A stretch of 64,000 nt of DNA from Lactuca virosa (GCA_928212115.1 CAKMRJ010004445.1:74002066-74066065), one strand, 5' to 3'. Counted from the first letter of the stretch, positions 10,894 through 23,962 are shown. Numbers and translations are program-made. The notes: generated from the letters alone by a model not told the origin.

Positions 10894-11332
10894 GTACCAA
10901 AGAGAAATCTTCAACTTTTTCTCACAGATTTATAGCGTAATCATTGTGGGTTTTGGTGTCAAACGTTGACTTATTGTTAAACTTGCATCATTCCATCTTA
11001 ATTTCTTCGTTATCATGGAAAAAAAATCCATCGTTCTCCCCTTTTCTTATTGAACTTAGTACACACGTTTGTGGGTTCTTCTGCATATTCTGTTGACTTA
11101 ATGTAAAACTCGAATTGATCCCCGAACTTATTTTTTTTTGGCTTTATAGGGCCACAATGTGAGTTTTTTTGGTCTAAAAGGTCAATGAACCGGCTATTAC
11201 AGGTTGACATGGACTAAAAGAGCAGGTCATATTCTAGTTTAGGGACCCATAAAGCCCGACAGAAACTTTAGGGACTTTAGGGTAAACCCTAGAACGTTTG
11301 TAGGTTTTTTATGTCATTTTCCCTAAATTAAA

Positions 11333-13032
11333 AAAGAGAAAGGTTAGGTTCTACTAGGAATACTAGGAAAATAATAATCATTTCGTCATGTGTTTCTTTG
11401 TGATCTATAGTCGTCAATACGATAAAAGTAAACTGATGTGTCGTTTATACACTAGCTTTAAATTTACAATTTTTATATAATCTCAGTTAGTTTTAAGTTT
11501 TAACACAATAGATAGTTTATCTAATCATAAAATAATTTAGTTTAAAGTAACGGATATGACTTGATTCAAAAAAATAAATTTATTTAATTAAACTAGAGAC
11601 AGAAAGTAAAAATGGAGTTTTTAAAGTATCAATTTTAAGAACTAATAACTAGCAAACAAAATGAATAAGAGTTTTTAGACAATATGTTTGAAGTACTTTC
11701 ACTTAGATTACGAATCTCCCCTATTTCATATGATTGATTTCTTAGTAGTGCAATGAATTAATAAAGTTAATTACCAATTTTTAATATGAATAGTTATTTT
11801 GATTTGATTAACTAATACTTATGATTATAAGCAAACTAATAGAACAATCTTGTAATTAGCTAATTAAATAATCAATTAATTCTTCTAATTATGAGATATT
11901 TGATATAATGATTCCTTATCGATGGTCATGATAATTCATCGAAGCATAACATGGATACCTAATACTCTCTTATACATTTAAGTTAACAACTATATCATAT
12001 AATCCAAGGATTTGGTCTATCTCTAGTCATAATTATCAATGTCTTCAACAACTATGATTAAGATTAACAAAGTCTACTTGGTCCTCTTAACTCTATCAAT
12101 TCAACAATAGGCAATAAAAATCGAGACTTAAATACATAAGGTAAATGATCAAAGAAACTTAATAACTAAATAAACTTTATAAATTCAAAACTAATAATCA
12201 ATCCATATTCAAAAGGGGTTCATCAATCTAAGCAGAGGTAAAAGGGGATTTGCCCATAATCGAATCTAGAAAGAAAGAAAAAAGTTTTAATGACATTGTA
12301 AAAAATTGAAATCCAATGATTTAGATCTTCCATATTCAAACACAAACTCCAGTAGTGTTCTTTAGCTTTGAGAATGCTTCCGACCTTCTGAAATTCAGAA
12401 CTAGGAATGTCTTCGGTACACTTTGGAATGAATGAGGAGGTCTCTATCAATAGAATATAGAAACAAGTATATTGATGCATGAGCAGGTCAATGCCACTTT
12501 CTCCATGTTATACCAGGACTCTAAATGTTGTGTTGTGTCGCTACTTGCAGATACCGCGTCATAGTTTCCTGTTTTTGGCTTTATCTTGCTTCTTAGTTCC
12601 TTATCAGCTCCATTCAGCTGTAATCATTTCCTTTTATCAATCAACTAAGAATTTATTTGTATTTATCGATTTCAAAGCTTATTAAGTATCATTTATCTAT
12701 AATACAACATTCTAAAATAATTTCTTAAGATAATTGCCCAAAATATATTGCTAATTGTGACAATATCAAAATACCTCACACTTATTCTTTGCTTATCCTT
12801 AATCAAACTAGAGTTATTCAGGACATAATTTCAATTCATTTTCGATATTATAGCACCAGTACTTTGTTTACCAATATAACACAATATAAACTGATTCTAT
12901 CTAGCATCAATGCGTATAACTGTGTCTCAATCCTAATAACTTTTCACACTTTAAATACTCACAATCCTTAATTACCAATTACTTTGACAATACTCATATT
13001 TACATCCTTTCAAATATACACTTTAAAAATAT
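11333..13032. other. AT-rich spacer, no gene recognised
   Basis: About 1.7 kb with only short chance frames. No terminal repeats, coding similarity or RNA gene was seen. Confidence 0.45.
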
Positions 13033-13772
13033 TGTCACACCCCCAAACCAGGATGGCGGAAACGTTACATTGTTGAAAAAGTTACATTGTTGTAAGATTT
13101 ACATGTTTCAAAATCAATTACAATATGATGATAAAAAGATTTGTCTGACGCCTTAGCGTCCCATCCTCAAAAGCTTGTTGTTACCTATTTTAGTGATTTC
13201 CTGAGAATACAAGTGGTTTGAAAAAGTGTCAACAATTAAGTTGGTGAGTTCATAAGAATTTGTATGAAGAGTTGAAAGCCTTTCTTTGTAAAATGATAGT
13301 GTTCGTTCCAGAAAATCGAATATTTTCCATAAAAATGAGTTGCAGTCTTAGAACCCTAAGACCGAAATGTACAAGTATTTTCCATACTTGAAATAGTAAT
13401 ATGCAATTTTAATTTATATAAAACCGTTTGAATGAATGTTTCCCCGTAAACTAAATGTATCGTTGTTTCCCCATGTGAGTTATTATAACCATACTATGAC
13501 ATAGATGGCCTGTCGCGATGTTCTTCAGGCGTCGAAATGTTATGACATTTGTCACCCGAGACCTGCCGGTCTAATTGTAGCTAACAGCTAGGGTGCGGGA
13601 TTGTTAGTCCCGTATAGATCTATACACAAGTATCACGCTCTCTTATGGGAGACTCTGGTTATAATACATGACTTTTGCAGGTACTCTGGTAGGTACGGTG
13701 AAGACTTTGTCTCACAAAAATTGATTCAACGAGTTTACGTTTGTTTGAAATGAAAAACTTTGCATGTGTAAT
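13033..13772 (-). mobile_element. Gypsy LTR fragment (family I), truncated
   Basis: It begins tgtcacacccccaaacc, the complement of the 3' end of the LTR at 55347-57938. Similarity includes the phrases gcggaaacgtt, ctgagaatacaagtggtttg and aaaaagtgtcaac. It therefore represents the 3' part of an LTR in minus orientation. It stops abruptly where the family-B LTR begins at 13773, so it was broken by that insertion or by the later recombination. Confidence 0.7.
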
Positions 13773-16291
13773 TGTGACATCCCCATTTTCAGGGCCAGAA
13801 AAGACCGATTTTGTTTATGCTTTATAAAAATCAGAGTACCTTTTTAATAGAAGTGTTGCAGAATTTGTTCCCAGAAAAACATGATAAATACGTTATCAAA
13901 GCATTTCCGAAGAAATGTATTTTTATTTATTTTAAAAGATTTGGGATGTCATCGTCAATACAGAAACATAAGCATAAACAGAACTTACATTTATTTACAC
14001 TAGTGATTTACATCTCTTTAATCTCTCAGTGTAAAGTAGCTTTGTATCGACACCTGTGATACAAATAAGCTTGAGTGGGTCAGGTTGGGAAACCAGGTGA
14101 GTACATAGGGTTTTCAACCCACAATAATATAATTATTATGTTTAATCATCAACAATTAATCAACCCAATTACCCATCCCCATTCTCTTCTTTACTCTTAA
14201 GGATCTACCCTAAGAGTCAGATATTCTTCATTCATTCATTCCTAAGGATTGTCCTAAGGAATAGGCACGAAGTCCATCGTTGCCTATGACACAACTGTCA
14301 AGCACATCTGCTAGTTCTATCACTTAGGCGCATCTGCCAGAATTGTGACATTCTCTATGAGGCGCAGCTCCCGGTATTGTCCTTCGGGCACAGCTGCCAG
14401 GGTTATCTCGTTTATTGACATCATCATTTTTGAGAGTCCAATCGCAATACATGTCAATGGGTTTTTAGAGTACACCGGTGAACCATCGTTCACAACACCT
14501 ACAGGTTGCGAGCCTGCTAGTGTTCCACTGGACTGTCTAGAATAGTCCGTGGTTGTCATCCATACTCTGCTAGATGACGGGGCCATCATTTGGGTAAAAG
14601 GCTTCTCACATCGTCCACCTCTCACCCTCACCTCATGGTCTATTTCACCTCTCACCTCATCATCCAACTCATATTTCATCTACCCATGTTTTACCCAACA
14701 TATTTTGTAGATATAAAATACATATACAGTTTAAATAATTTAAAACATGTATAAAATCGTTCATCCAGTATAGACAGCAAGTATTCAGACATATAACACG
14801 TAATTTATATAAAATACTTTATATCTATGTGTAAGATGAAAGTAACTATGCACTCACCTGATAATGTGGTGACTCGGTACTCGGACAACGCTTCGTTTAC
14901 TTAAAACAGTTTCTTTTGACAAAACCTAGTATCATTACCACTAGAGTTTAGTCTAAGGTTCGACGAGACTAATTAATAGTCTAGCTATTATTACTATTAT
15001 ATAAGCGTTAAACAATACTCTTCACCTACTATGTACAGACAGGGGCTAGACATGGAACACCGGAGGGCAGGATCATTTTGGAATAAAGCACTTCTGAATC
15101 CAGCAACCCAAGCGGCCCTCCAAACCAGATTCCCCGTACCGCGAGTGGTTAAAAAGATATCATAACGACACTTATATAACTAATAATAATAACCCAAATA
15201 ATTATTATAAGGTCATAATAACATTACTATATTGAAACATAAGTTATACTAAAGATAGGGTAGGCGTAGCATACTTACAACGAGTTTTTCTAAAAAACTG
15301 GGCTTCGCTGGAGCAGCTTTCCCGAGCCAAAAGCCTCTTTTCTCGGGGCTTCGGGAGCCTCGGGGCTTCCTTCGGGTGCTAGGGGGTTTACCTAGGCTTA
15401 GGGGGGGGGGTTTGGGGGCTAGAGAGAGAGTTTAGAGAGAGAGAGAAGAGGTTGGAATGGTGTGAAGAATGAGGGAACGCGACACCTCTATTTATAAGCT
15501 GCCAGGCAGTTGGACTCGCCGAGTTAGTGCCATGTGTCATCATCTGATGCCTTGCCTTGGAGAGAAAGCAACGGCTATGATCGCGCCACGTCACCCAAAC
15601 TCGCACAACAGCCTCCCGACTTAGAAAAATCATAACTCTCGCATACGAGCTTCGTTTTCGACATTCTTTATATCCACGCGTAGGTGTGATCATAATCTAC
15701 GACCTTCGTTTAGACTCCGTCGGCCAATTCTCGACCGATCTTAAATTTAATAGTAGGAGGAGATTAGACTGTTAAATGACCGCTAAAAATTCGTAACTCC
15801 TTTATACGGACTCCGTTTTCGTCTGTCTTTTCACCGTTGAGTTCCTATTAATGAGATATTCAACTCTCATTTAGATCGCGTAAGCCAAAAACCACTCGAA
15901 CTAAAATTCGAGTTTCGGGCCGTGCATTTCTAAGCCAAATCTTAGAAAATTCATAACTTCCTCATACGAAGTCAGATTTGGGCGTTCTTTTTTTGTATGT
16001 TCTCGGTAACGTATACTACAACTTTTGTTTATATCACTAAGGCTAAAAAGTCCTCTATCGTAAATTCACTATTTACGTCTCCCGGTGCCGTGCCGGTTTT
16101 GCCGTAAAACTTCGACGGGCCATAACTTTTTCGTTATAACTCGGATTTCGGCGTTCTTTATATGTACGGGACCCTTGTAACATATACTACCACTTGGTTA
16201 AGATTACTCTTTATAAATAATCTTCCATCAAAAAGTCATTTTTGACGCTCATTGTCTCTAAATTGACTAGCCCGGATCTGCGGGCGTTACA
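13773..16291 (-). mobile_element. Family-B gypsy LTR (left, 3' LTR position)
   Basis: It begins tgtgacatcccc and ends gggcgttaca, and is followed by a polypurine tract in minus sense, so this is the 3' LTR of a minus-strand element. Bases 13773 to about 15255 match the right LTR (27763 to about 29245) closely. Beyond that point the two are unrelated. The part unique to this copy has a TATA-like ttataaatagagg (minus, about 15484-15497), a run of nine G bases and a (ga)n tract near 15400-15450. There is no target duplication with the right copy. Confidence 0.75.
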
Positions 16292-17109
16292 ATTATCTCC
16301 CCCTTAGGATTATTACGTCCCGGAATCATCAAAGAAACAAGGCTGTATAATGACTCCGTACGTTATCTCTTCATCCTAGGTAATAATAGTAACTTTTATG
16401 TTCCTTTGAATGCGTATCTAACTCTTTGACTTCTTGACTGCAGGCGACGCTCGATCTCGCTCCCGCTCTCTGTCTCATGTTAGACCTTTAATCATGACCT
16501 TTGATTCACAATCCCGATACTTATTGGAGACTCCTTCTTCTTCTTAACAAACTTAAGATAAGTTATTCAATTTCCACAATAGACCGATGGGTCACGTTCT
16601 AATGACCTCTCAACGTATGTTGCAATGCTTAGACTCAGGTCTCTTAGAGTCAAATTCCGGAATGGAATATACTTTCCTTCATGTTCTGATCACATCTTAA
16701 AAGGTAGCATTTCTAGCTACAAGCAATTATCGCGATACCTCTACTGATCGCTTTGATTTCAATCTTCTGGCTTAAGTCAGATGTGACATCGAACTTAGTT
16801 CTCTGAACCACGTAGCATACTCATCGTAGTCGGACTCAATTTGATATGACCACTAGGGTCGAAATAACAATCATCTTCTTAGTCATTACCGAAACGATGG
16901 TAACGACATACTTTGAATAAAACGGAATCAATTACTAGCTTCTTGGTAACCTTGTGACTTTCCCTGATCCAAGTGTGAGTCATGTGCTTCCGGTAGTATA
17001 GGCCTCTACTACCTTTCACACCTACTCATACTCGTCCCAAGTATTGTCTCGCAGTTTTTCCAAGTCACCATTCAAGAAAATCACATAACAACTTAACACA
17101 CCAGATAAC
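16292..17109 (-). mobile_element. Family-B internal remnant: polypurine tract to leader
   Basis: Minus-strand reading ends with cctaagggggagataat (polypurine tract, 16292-16308) next to the LTR. At about 16960-17045 lies the leader phrase shared with elements A, C and D (gtaggtgtgaaaggtagta, then a short self-complementary piece). Only ~700 bases with no frame lie between leader and polypurine tract, so this copy is a coding-free, non-autonomous type. Element A interrupts it at 17110. Confidence 0.6.
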
Positions 17110-19130
17110 TGTAACATCCCAAAATTTCGAGCCAATTTAAAACTTTTGGATTCATTTGAAACCATTCAATTATTACAATTTGTTTTCAAAATAGTTTATA
17201 CATCAGAGTTCCCAGAAATCATAATCGTAAATCGAGGAAGTGTACGGTCACACATTCGCCTACCCGCGGCCATCCGCTGAACCTGAAACAATAAACTGAA
17301 ACTATAAGCCCGAAAGCTTAGTGAGTTACCCCCAAAATACCAACCTCATACAACCATAATCATATCATATCAACAAATACAGAACAACCATGCATCTCGA
17401 GTATACAGTGTGACTGGTCCGCCCGCATCGGGCCTTCAGTCCACCCGGTCCACTCTCTGAGTCTACAGTATGACTGGGCCGCCCGCACCGGGCCCACAAT
17501 CTATATGGATCTATCCCGAGCCTTCGGTATGACTCGACCGCCATACGGGCCTACAGTCTATCCGGACCGCTCGTAGGGTATGTTGGCCCTCAGCACGAAG
17601 CAGGACCGCCTCAACTCAAACATCAAGCAAATAACCATGTGCACATATAACAGGTAATCACATAACAGTCCATAGACAGACAAACCGATCTAGCAGATCA
17701 TATAGTATAGCAACATCCTAACCAGGATACCGACCTAACCGGTCACTAACATAGCATCATCTTATATACCAGGATACCGACCCTAAACAGGTCACTAAAC
17801 ATAATACCGTCCTAATTACCAGGACGCCGATCTAACAGATCAATAAACATATCAACAATCCTATAACCAGGATATCGACTTAACCGGTCACTAACATAAC
17901 ATATCACCATCCTAACTACCAGGATGTAAATCAGTAAGCATATCATGCAATAATCCAAATACAAACCATAAAGGGCCGACATTGGTGCCTTAGACCCTGT
18001 TGATATAGTGAGGATAACTCACCTTGCAATGCCGGACCGAACCATGAAAGCACGCTCCCGAAACACTGCCCCAAACTCCAACACCTATAACCATCAATGA
18101 TCCAATCATAAATACCCGCTTCCCAATTATCCTCAAAAGTCAAAACGGTCAACCCTTGGTCAAAGTCAAAGTCAACTATCAAGGTCAACAGTCCATGCTG
18201 ATCTCAACTCGCCGAGTATCCTCAGCTACTCGCCGAGTTCCTTGCATAACTTGCCAACTCGCCGAGTCACCATGACGGTCGCCGAGTCCAAGGCAATCTT
18301 CATCGGACTCGCCGAGTTGTTCATCCAACCCGTCGAGTTCATGACCATCTTCATATGACTCGCCGAGTCCCTTCAGTCCTTCATCCATACAGATGATTTT
18401 TAAGCCATGTTAAGACTCCATACTGCAGATCCAACTTCCCAAGGCATGCTTATCATGTAAAGTTGCAAACTTTACGTGCATGCAAGGCTCTAATGAGTCA
18501 TAATGCCAAATCCAAGCTTGAAATGGGGTTTTACACTTAAGGAGGGGTTCATACTTGCCAAAGCTGATAGCTTTATGGACTTACAAATGAAAGAGAGTTC
18601 AGATCTGAAGTTACAATTTCAGATCTGAGCTCATACCCAAGAATAGCTTCATAACCAAGCCAAGAAGCCCTAAACTTCATCCAAAGAGATCTAGAAAGGA
18701 ATGAGGCTAAGATCATGAATTGATACCTCAAATGAAGCTAACTGAGATTGATTTTGCAGATCCATACAAGCCCCTTGCTGCTAGCTACTTGACCTTCAAG
18801 CTCCCTTCACAAGTTCCACCTTCCAAAGCTCAAAAACACACTCAAATGAAGCTCTCTCACGAAATAGGGTTTTCTGGACTCTCAAGAGGCTGCAAAGGGA
18901 CTACGGGAGGCTAATGATCCCTTAAATAGGGTGCCAAACCCCAGAAATTAGGGTTTCACCCTCCAGCTCCAACTCGTCGAGTCACTCTTCCGACTCAACG
19001 AGTTGGTCACTTAAACACGTGGCCCAAACCCGCTGCTACTCGATGAGTCAGGCAACCAACTCGTCGAGTAGATCTTGAATTCATGAGAATTTATAGCCAT
19101 AAATTGGTATGAGAGAATCGGGGCATTACA
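17110..19130 (-). repeat. Element A left LTR (3' LTR)
   Basis: 2021 bases. It contains three repeat blocks. A block at about 17400-17580 repeats ~35-base units around gactggtccgcccgca. A block at about 17709-17935 repeats ~55-base units around accaggataccgac. Two clusters of the palindrome ACTCGCCGAGT follow. A TATA-like cctatttaagg lies on the minus strand near 18920-18930, placing the palindrome clusters on both sides of the probable start. Confidence 0.85.
18206..18368. repeat. Array of ACTCGCCGAGT palindromes (main cluster, left LTR of A)
   Basis: At least seven copies of ACTCGCCGAGT or one-base variants (actcgccgagt, gtcgccgagt, cgtcgagtt) occur within 165 bases at irregular spacing. 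A second cluster of four variants (actcgtcgagt, actcaacgagt, actcgatgagt) lies at 18971-19070. The same arrays occur in the right LTR at 25061-25223 and 25826-25925, and single copies in the family-B LTR near 15510. The core is a near-perfect inverted repeat. Confidence 0.8.
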
Positions 19131-19144
19131 ATTCTCCCCCACTT
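19131..19144 (-). other. Polypurine tract of element A
   Basis: Minus-strand aagtgggggagaat lies immediately before the 3' LTR. The same tract precedes the LTRs of C and D. Confidence 0.8.
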
Positions 19145-19147
19145 GAA

Positions 19148-19650
19148 CTAGACTTCGACCTCGAAGTCTGCTGCGGTGAACATCCTCGGATAGTGCTCCC
19201 GCATCTCTGCCTCCGGCTCCCACGTCCACTCGGATCCTCTTTGGTGCTCCCACTGTACCCTTACTAAAGGTACCTCCTTGTCCCGCAGAACCTTCACCCC
19301 TCTCTCCAGAATGGCCACAAGCCTCTCCACATAATCCAGGCGCTCACCGACCTGAATGTCATCCAACGATACTACCGCCTCCTGATCCATGACACACTTT
19401 CGCAACTGCGAAACGTGAAAGATGATGCAAAACCCAACCGGACCTTTTAGAAAGGTCTAACCTACAAGCCACTTTTCCAACTGACAAAATCCTGATGATC
19501 CAACGTATCGGAAACCCAACTTTCCCTCTTCCTGAGGCGAACCCTTTGTGCTGACAGGACATTTGTCCCTCATCATCATACAAAATCAATCCACTGAAAC
19601 ACGAATACTCATGCCTGGCCCAATCAGCCTTGGGCTGGAATACCATGCGA
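19148..19650 (-). pseudogene. Element A pol 3' end: integrase C-terminus with chromo-like tail
   Basis: Two overlapping frames give the end of a Ty3/gypsy polyprotein. The upstream part reads VGFPIRWI...VGKVACRLDL, then shifts frame. The downstream part reads RKCVMDQEAVVSLDDIQVGE, RLDYVERLVAILERGVKVLR, VRVQWEHQRGSEWTWEPEAE and REHYPRMF, ending at 19148. The WTWEPE and REHYP positions match the chromodomain-like end of chromovirus integrases, thought to guide insertion to modified chromatin. The catalytic integrase core and everything upstream are missing. The matching piece of element D is at 44100-44331. Confidence 0.75.
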
Positions 19651-22600
19651 GCCTATGACGGCTCCAATCGTCCCCAGGATGGAATACCCTCGTATCCCTC
19701 ACATGTTTGGCCCAATCAACCCTCGGGTTGGAATACCAAACATATCAAGTCCAGTCAATCATAGGGTCTGGTCATCCTCAGGATGGAATACCCTAGATTG
19801 GAATACCTCCATGAACATAACTCGGGTCTACTCATAACTTGAGATCCAAGGATCTATCCTTGCGTCTCATCTACCATCCTCAGATTCGTCACAACCGAGT
19901 GCAACTCCCCCAAATCTTCAACAATACATCCAATCCGAACGCGCTCCTACAACAGACATAACCAACACAATCTCGATGCCCACAGCCTATGACTGGAATA
20001 CCCTGTTGTGGTCCTCAGCATAGGTCTGGATTGCTTCTGAGCCCACAACATGAGTCTGGTATGCCCTTCTCGGCCCTTAGCTCATGAATGGAATGCTCCC
20101 GATGACCGATCGACACTACTGTCGTTACCTCAGATGCCCAACACTCCGACCCTGCAGATATCCACTTTCCTCTGCCATTCGAAGGTCTAATCGACGCTCC
20201 TCTCATCAACGAGCAATATAACGATACAAAAACTACTACTACACATGAATCCCAAGTCATAAACCCATTTCAACTCTTCTTGCTACCATATGACGTTTCT
20301 CCAGCGAAGTCGAAACCTCCTTGGTCCCAACTTGTCTGTCCACTACCCGATCATAGGACACCTCACCAATTACTGAACCAAAAGACACATACACACAACA
20401 GTCCCACATGTCTCTCGAAAAGAATCCGACTGGCTGGACTTGCTTCCACGCCCTGCCAACATAATGAACACTACATGACCCACGTCAGCCTCACATCCTA
20501 CCTGGTCTTCAGTGACCCATTTTTTTCCTTACTTCAGACACGCTATGGCCCTTTCGCAGATGAACCAACCCAAGGAACACCTCAATAACTCAAACCATCA
20601 TCACCATACCTACCATTACCGGCCAACCAGTACAACACTCATATCTAACCCATATCACCCCCTTCGGGTTGGAATACCAACATGTCTATTCAATTAAACT
20701 ATTGAGTTGAAATTCTCAGGGTTTGTTGGCCTACCGCCTCAACCCAACCGCTCCCTTCGAGCCTTCGTGCCTACGACTTACAGTCGGCCCGCACCGGGTA
20801 TCTTGGCCTACTGCATAAAGCAGGACCGCCTCGACCCCAACCAAATGCCATAGACGATCATGAGAAAGATCTAACCCGGTTCCCAAAACCTGAATGACAG
20901 GATATTCTAATCCCAAACCTTCCCAAAACTGACTAATACCCATTCGGATCCACTCTCAGTCCCTAACTGGAGTATTACCCGATCCAATAAGATGAAACCT
21001 CAGAGGCACTCCGAACTCATGGGATCACCAAGATCCTTTGCACTCCTTCTGATCTCTAACAACAACTTCCGATCAAACCAAAATACACTGGAGTCTTCAG
21101 CCTACTCCAGTAGCATGTTCAACACTTGGAACAGACCTATTGATTGCTATAGCATAGCAGCCTACTCAATACCCGAACATAGATCTACAAACATATACAG
21201 AGTCTTCAGCCTGACTGGACCGCCCTACCAGGCCTTCAGTCTATCTGGACCACTCTCAGAACCTTCAGCATGTCTGGACCGCCTCTCTGGGCCTTCAGCC
21301 TGTCTGGACAGTTATCCGAGCCTTCGGTCTGACTGGTACGCCCCACTGGCCTTCAGTCTATCCGGACCGATCTAAACTGTTGAGCATCTCCCTGGACCAC
21401 CCCTCTTGATGCTCTCTCCCATGCATCCTGTTCTCACCCACTTGGGGCTTCGAACTCCTGATCTACTCTGTGGACTATATCTCCAACCTAACCCTAGGCC
21501 TCATGTCGATTGTCCACCCTCTCGGAAATCCGTGGCCTGTTCCCTGAACCGCGTGTCTACTACATACGCTAAATAACCCGCACTCCCATGCTGAGTGTAT
21601 TGCCGAGCCCTGGCAGCTAACAAAACCCTCAATCTATCAATCCAAAAACCCTCAGAGTCGAGCACACCCTCGACCGAATACTCGAACTGAACTCAAACCA
21701 TGATCAAAACTCCAACCTGATTTCCACGAATTCTGTTATCAACCACCGAGAAGACGTGATACACAAGCTGGGGAGTTTTACCAAACTCCCAACTCACACA
21801 ATCCTCCAACCAAACAGCCACTTGGTTTGTCTTCCTTCCTGCTAACGATGCGAGACTTATCCTATTTTTCAACACCGCTCCTACTTCTGTATCCTAGGAC
21901 GATTCTCCCCCACTTAGATTCGACTAAGTCTTCACAACACATGGACATTGGGGAAATTCCCAACCCTTCTCACTTTCCCAAAATCGATCCGATGACCACC
22001 AACTCTTTCCCAATTGATCACACACTTCTAATAACCAGATGAACACTTTCTGTATCCCAATGCAACCGACAGTCACTAATGCTTGAATGGCCCCACCCTC
22101 ATGTCCTGGAGACCAAAAGATAAATGCTGCAAATAATACCTCAGCAACGAACCACTTCCCTTGGCGCTTTCATTCGTAAATCACTAACGGTTGCTGAAAC
22201 CACTGAATCCTGACGATGATGGATAACCCTCCTGTGGGACCCTATCCGCAGACTTCACACCTAATACCCCTTTTCCCTAAAGGTGCTCCAAACAAGTTTC
22301 CCGCTCTCGGGCTCTAGAATCATTCTATTCAGGATTCGCACCCTAACTCACTTACCCGCTCAAACGTCCACAACTGAACTGCAACAACTGAAGCAACCTC
22401 TGCCCTAACCTGGGCTACAAACTACTTCCCAAGACATAGTCTACAATTCCAAAAGTGCAATAGATCGCACAATAAAACCCTTTTCGTCCGATACAAGAGA
22501 TCTAAGGCAAACCGGACATCACAAAACACTTATGCCACATCGACACACCTGTGCTCAACGACGCTGAAATAATATCGCCAATCCCTTCAACCAACTGACC

Positions 22601-22959
22601 CCGAGCTGGAATACAACCTGATCCTGGGGTCACAAGTCTGCTCTCTCCTTCGAGCTCGAAAAACTGAGAGGGCACAATCCTCGCTCTACAAAACAGACAA
22701 TCCAATCCCTCAATAAACCATTCCCCTTCCAGCTGCAAAACCCCAGCTGAACATAATCATCACTCCCTTTTGAAGTTCCCGCGACTCACATTCTGGCCTC
22801 GAGCAAACCCCCGAGCCTCTAATCTAGAAACCCACGTGCTAACCTCTCCCGCTCAACCCGCGGAAATACAACAAGTACAGATCATCTTCCCGATCCCAAA
22901 TAACTGCAGCCCTCTGCTCATCAGAATATGTCCCAGAACTAGGAAGCTCGACCAGCTCC
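19651..22959 (-). other. Element A interior, non-coding and repeat-derived
   Basis: No pol domains are found. Between 19650 and 20100 the phrase (c)aggatggaatacc or its variants recurs about every 30-70 bases, and it is the complement of the 69-bp repeat in the LTR of element C (54615-54895). Between 21190 and 21375 five ~35-base units around cttcagtctatctggaccgcc repeat. Around 22200-22330 the sequence is the complement of element C near 47860-48000 (shared agagcccgagagcggga and gggtcccacagga). A and C thus share a non-coding interior. Confidence 0.6.
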
Positions 22960-23232
22960 TCCCTTTGCCGTCGTTACAGCTGTTAAAGCTGCCGCGACAA
23001 CCGTCTCGGCAATGGCTGCATAGCGCTCGTCGAAATACTCAACCATGACGGTCTTAAAACACCCAATCATCTCCGGAATCTGTCCCCGAACTATCTCGAT
23101 CACCTACTCCCGGATGATCCCCTCCTGACTCGATCCTCTGACAATACTGGCCTATCGTGGCTGCCAGCTCTCGATCCTGATCCGGATCCGGTCTCGAAAC
23201 GTCTCGAATAATCCATACCATAATCATGGGAA
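22960..23232 (-). pseudogene. Element A gag N-terminal remnant
   Basis: Minus-strand pieces read FETGSGSGSRAG, SEDRVR and then, after a shift and a GAG-to-TAG stop, VIEIVRGQIPEMIG and EYFDERYAAIAETV. This is the N-terminus of a gypsy gag, paralleling the better preserved start in element C at 47573 (EIIREEVVGIVRGQIPEMFG). The capsid core and zinc knuckle that should follow are not present. Confidence 0.65.
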
Positions 23233-23947
23233 CCGACTCCAACCTAACCGTGGGGGTTGTGACTTCCTTGATACGCGTATGGGTCCTGTGCTTTCAGTAG
23301 CACGGGCCCATACTACCTTCCACACCTACCCATATTTGTCTCAAGTATCACCACAACACCCTACAATATACGTATACATAGCGAGCGATAAATCCTCACT
23401 CTAGACGAATGCTAAATATCTCATCACTGGCCTCCCGGCCTCTCACTACCCACCCATCCATGAAACTTCCATCAACCCCTGCAGCACTAGTGTATGCTAG
23501 CCATATATAACGCTGGACCCTATAGACTTTCGAATATCCAATCCTACCCTAATCCCTAATCAATAAGAATAGAACATAAGGCCAGATCAAACATTCTCAG
23601 GCTATAAGATCTTAATTATATACAACTGTGATGCATACACAAGTAACTACAGTAATGATGTCAATCTCATATAAGGAAAACCCTAGGCTAACAGGCATCA
23701 TGAAATCAGGTAATTCTATCATGCAATTCCTGAAGATCCCTAGCCTAGTACTAGCATGCTGTTCTAACATATCACAATATCAAATAACAGTATGGTATTT
23801 TGGGGTCTACTTACTGGCTCCGGCCGATCGTACACTCTGCATCCTCCTTTACTTATTTTGAAAACCATTTTAGAAATCATTTTGAAAACCTTTCCTTGAT
23901 TTGAGACTGGATTCACACGAATGTTCCTCTAATTCACTCAAACCAAG

Positions 23948-23959
23948 GCTCTGATACCA
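23948..23959 (-). other. Primer-binding site of element A (initiator tRNA-Met)
   Basis: Minus-strand TGGTATCAGAGC, the complement of the 3' end of plant initiator tRNA-Met, lies three bases from the right LTR. It fixes the direction of the element. Confidence 0.85.
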
Positions 23960-23962
23960 ACT

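Larger units (their letters stand above)
9062..11323 (+). mobile_element. Mutator-like element (candidate Pack-MULE), non-autonomous
   Basis: Long terminal inverted repeats (left from gggaaaataacataaa, right ending gtcattttccc) align over about 170-215 bases and include the shared phrase gtcgggctttatgggtccct. The left arm is split by a nested Harbinger element at 9232-10086 and resumes at taaagccaaaaaaataag. Perfect 9-bp target duplications flank the whole. No transposase is present. The ~1 kb between the arms holds gene-like sequence, including a 5' leader and a first exon at 10818-10893, so it fits a Pack-MULE that captured a host gene fragment. Removing the nested insertion would leave an element of about 1.4 kb. 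Confidence 0.85.

Noticed and set aside
14320..14679. 119-codon minus frame in the family-B LTR, partly repeated at 28456-28671
   Set aside because: It lies in LTR sequence, is disrupted in the second copy and resembles no protein.
18185..18388. Repetitive acidic open frame (LGESYEDGHELDGL type) present twice, also at 25040-25243
   Set aside because: It is the translation of the ACTCGCCGAGT array in the A LTR; the two copies are just the two LTRs.
20280..21375. Plus-strand frames of 100-127 codons in the element A interior
   Set aside because: The element reads on the minus strand; these frames run through repeat units and have proline/serine-rich low-complexity content.
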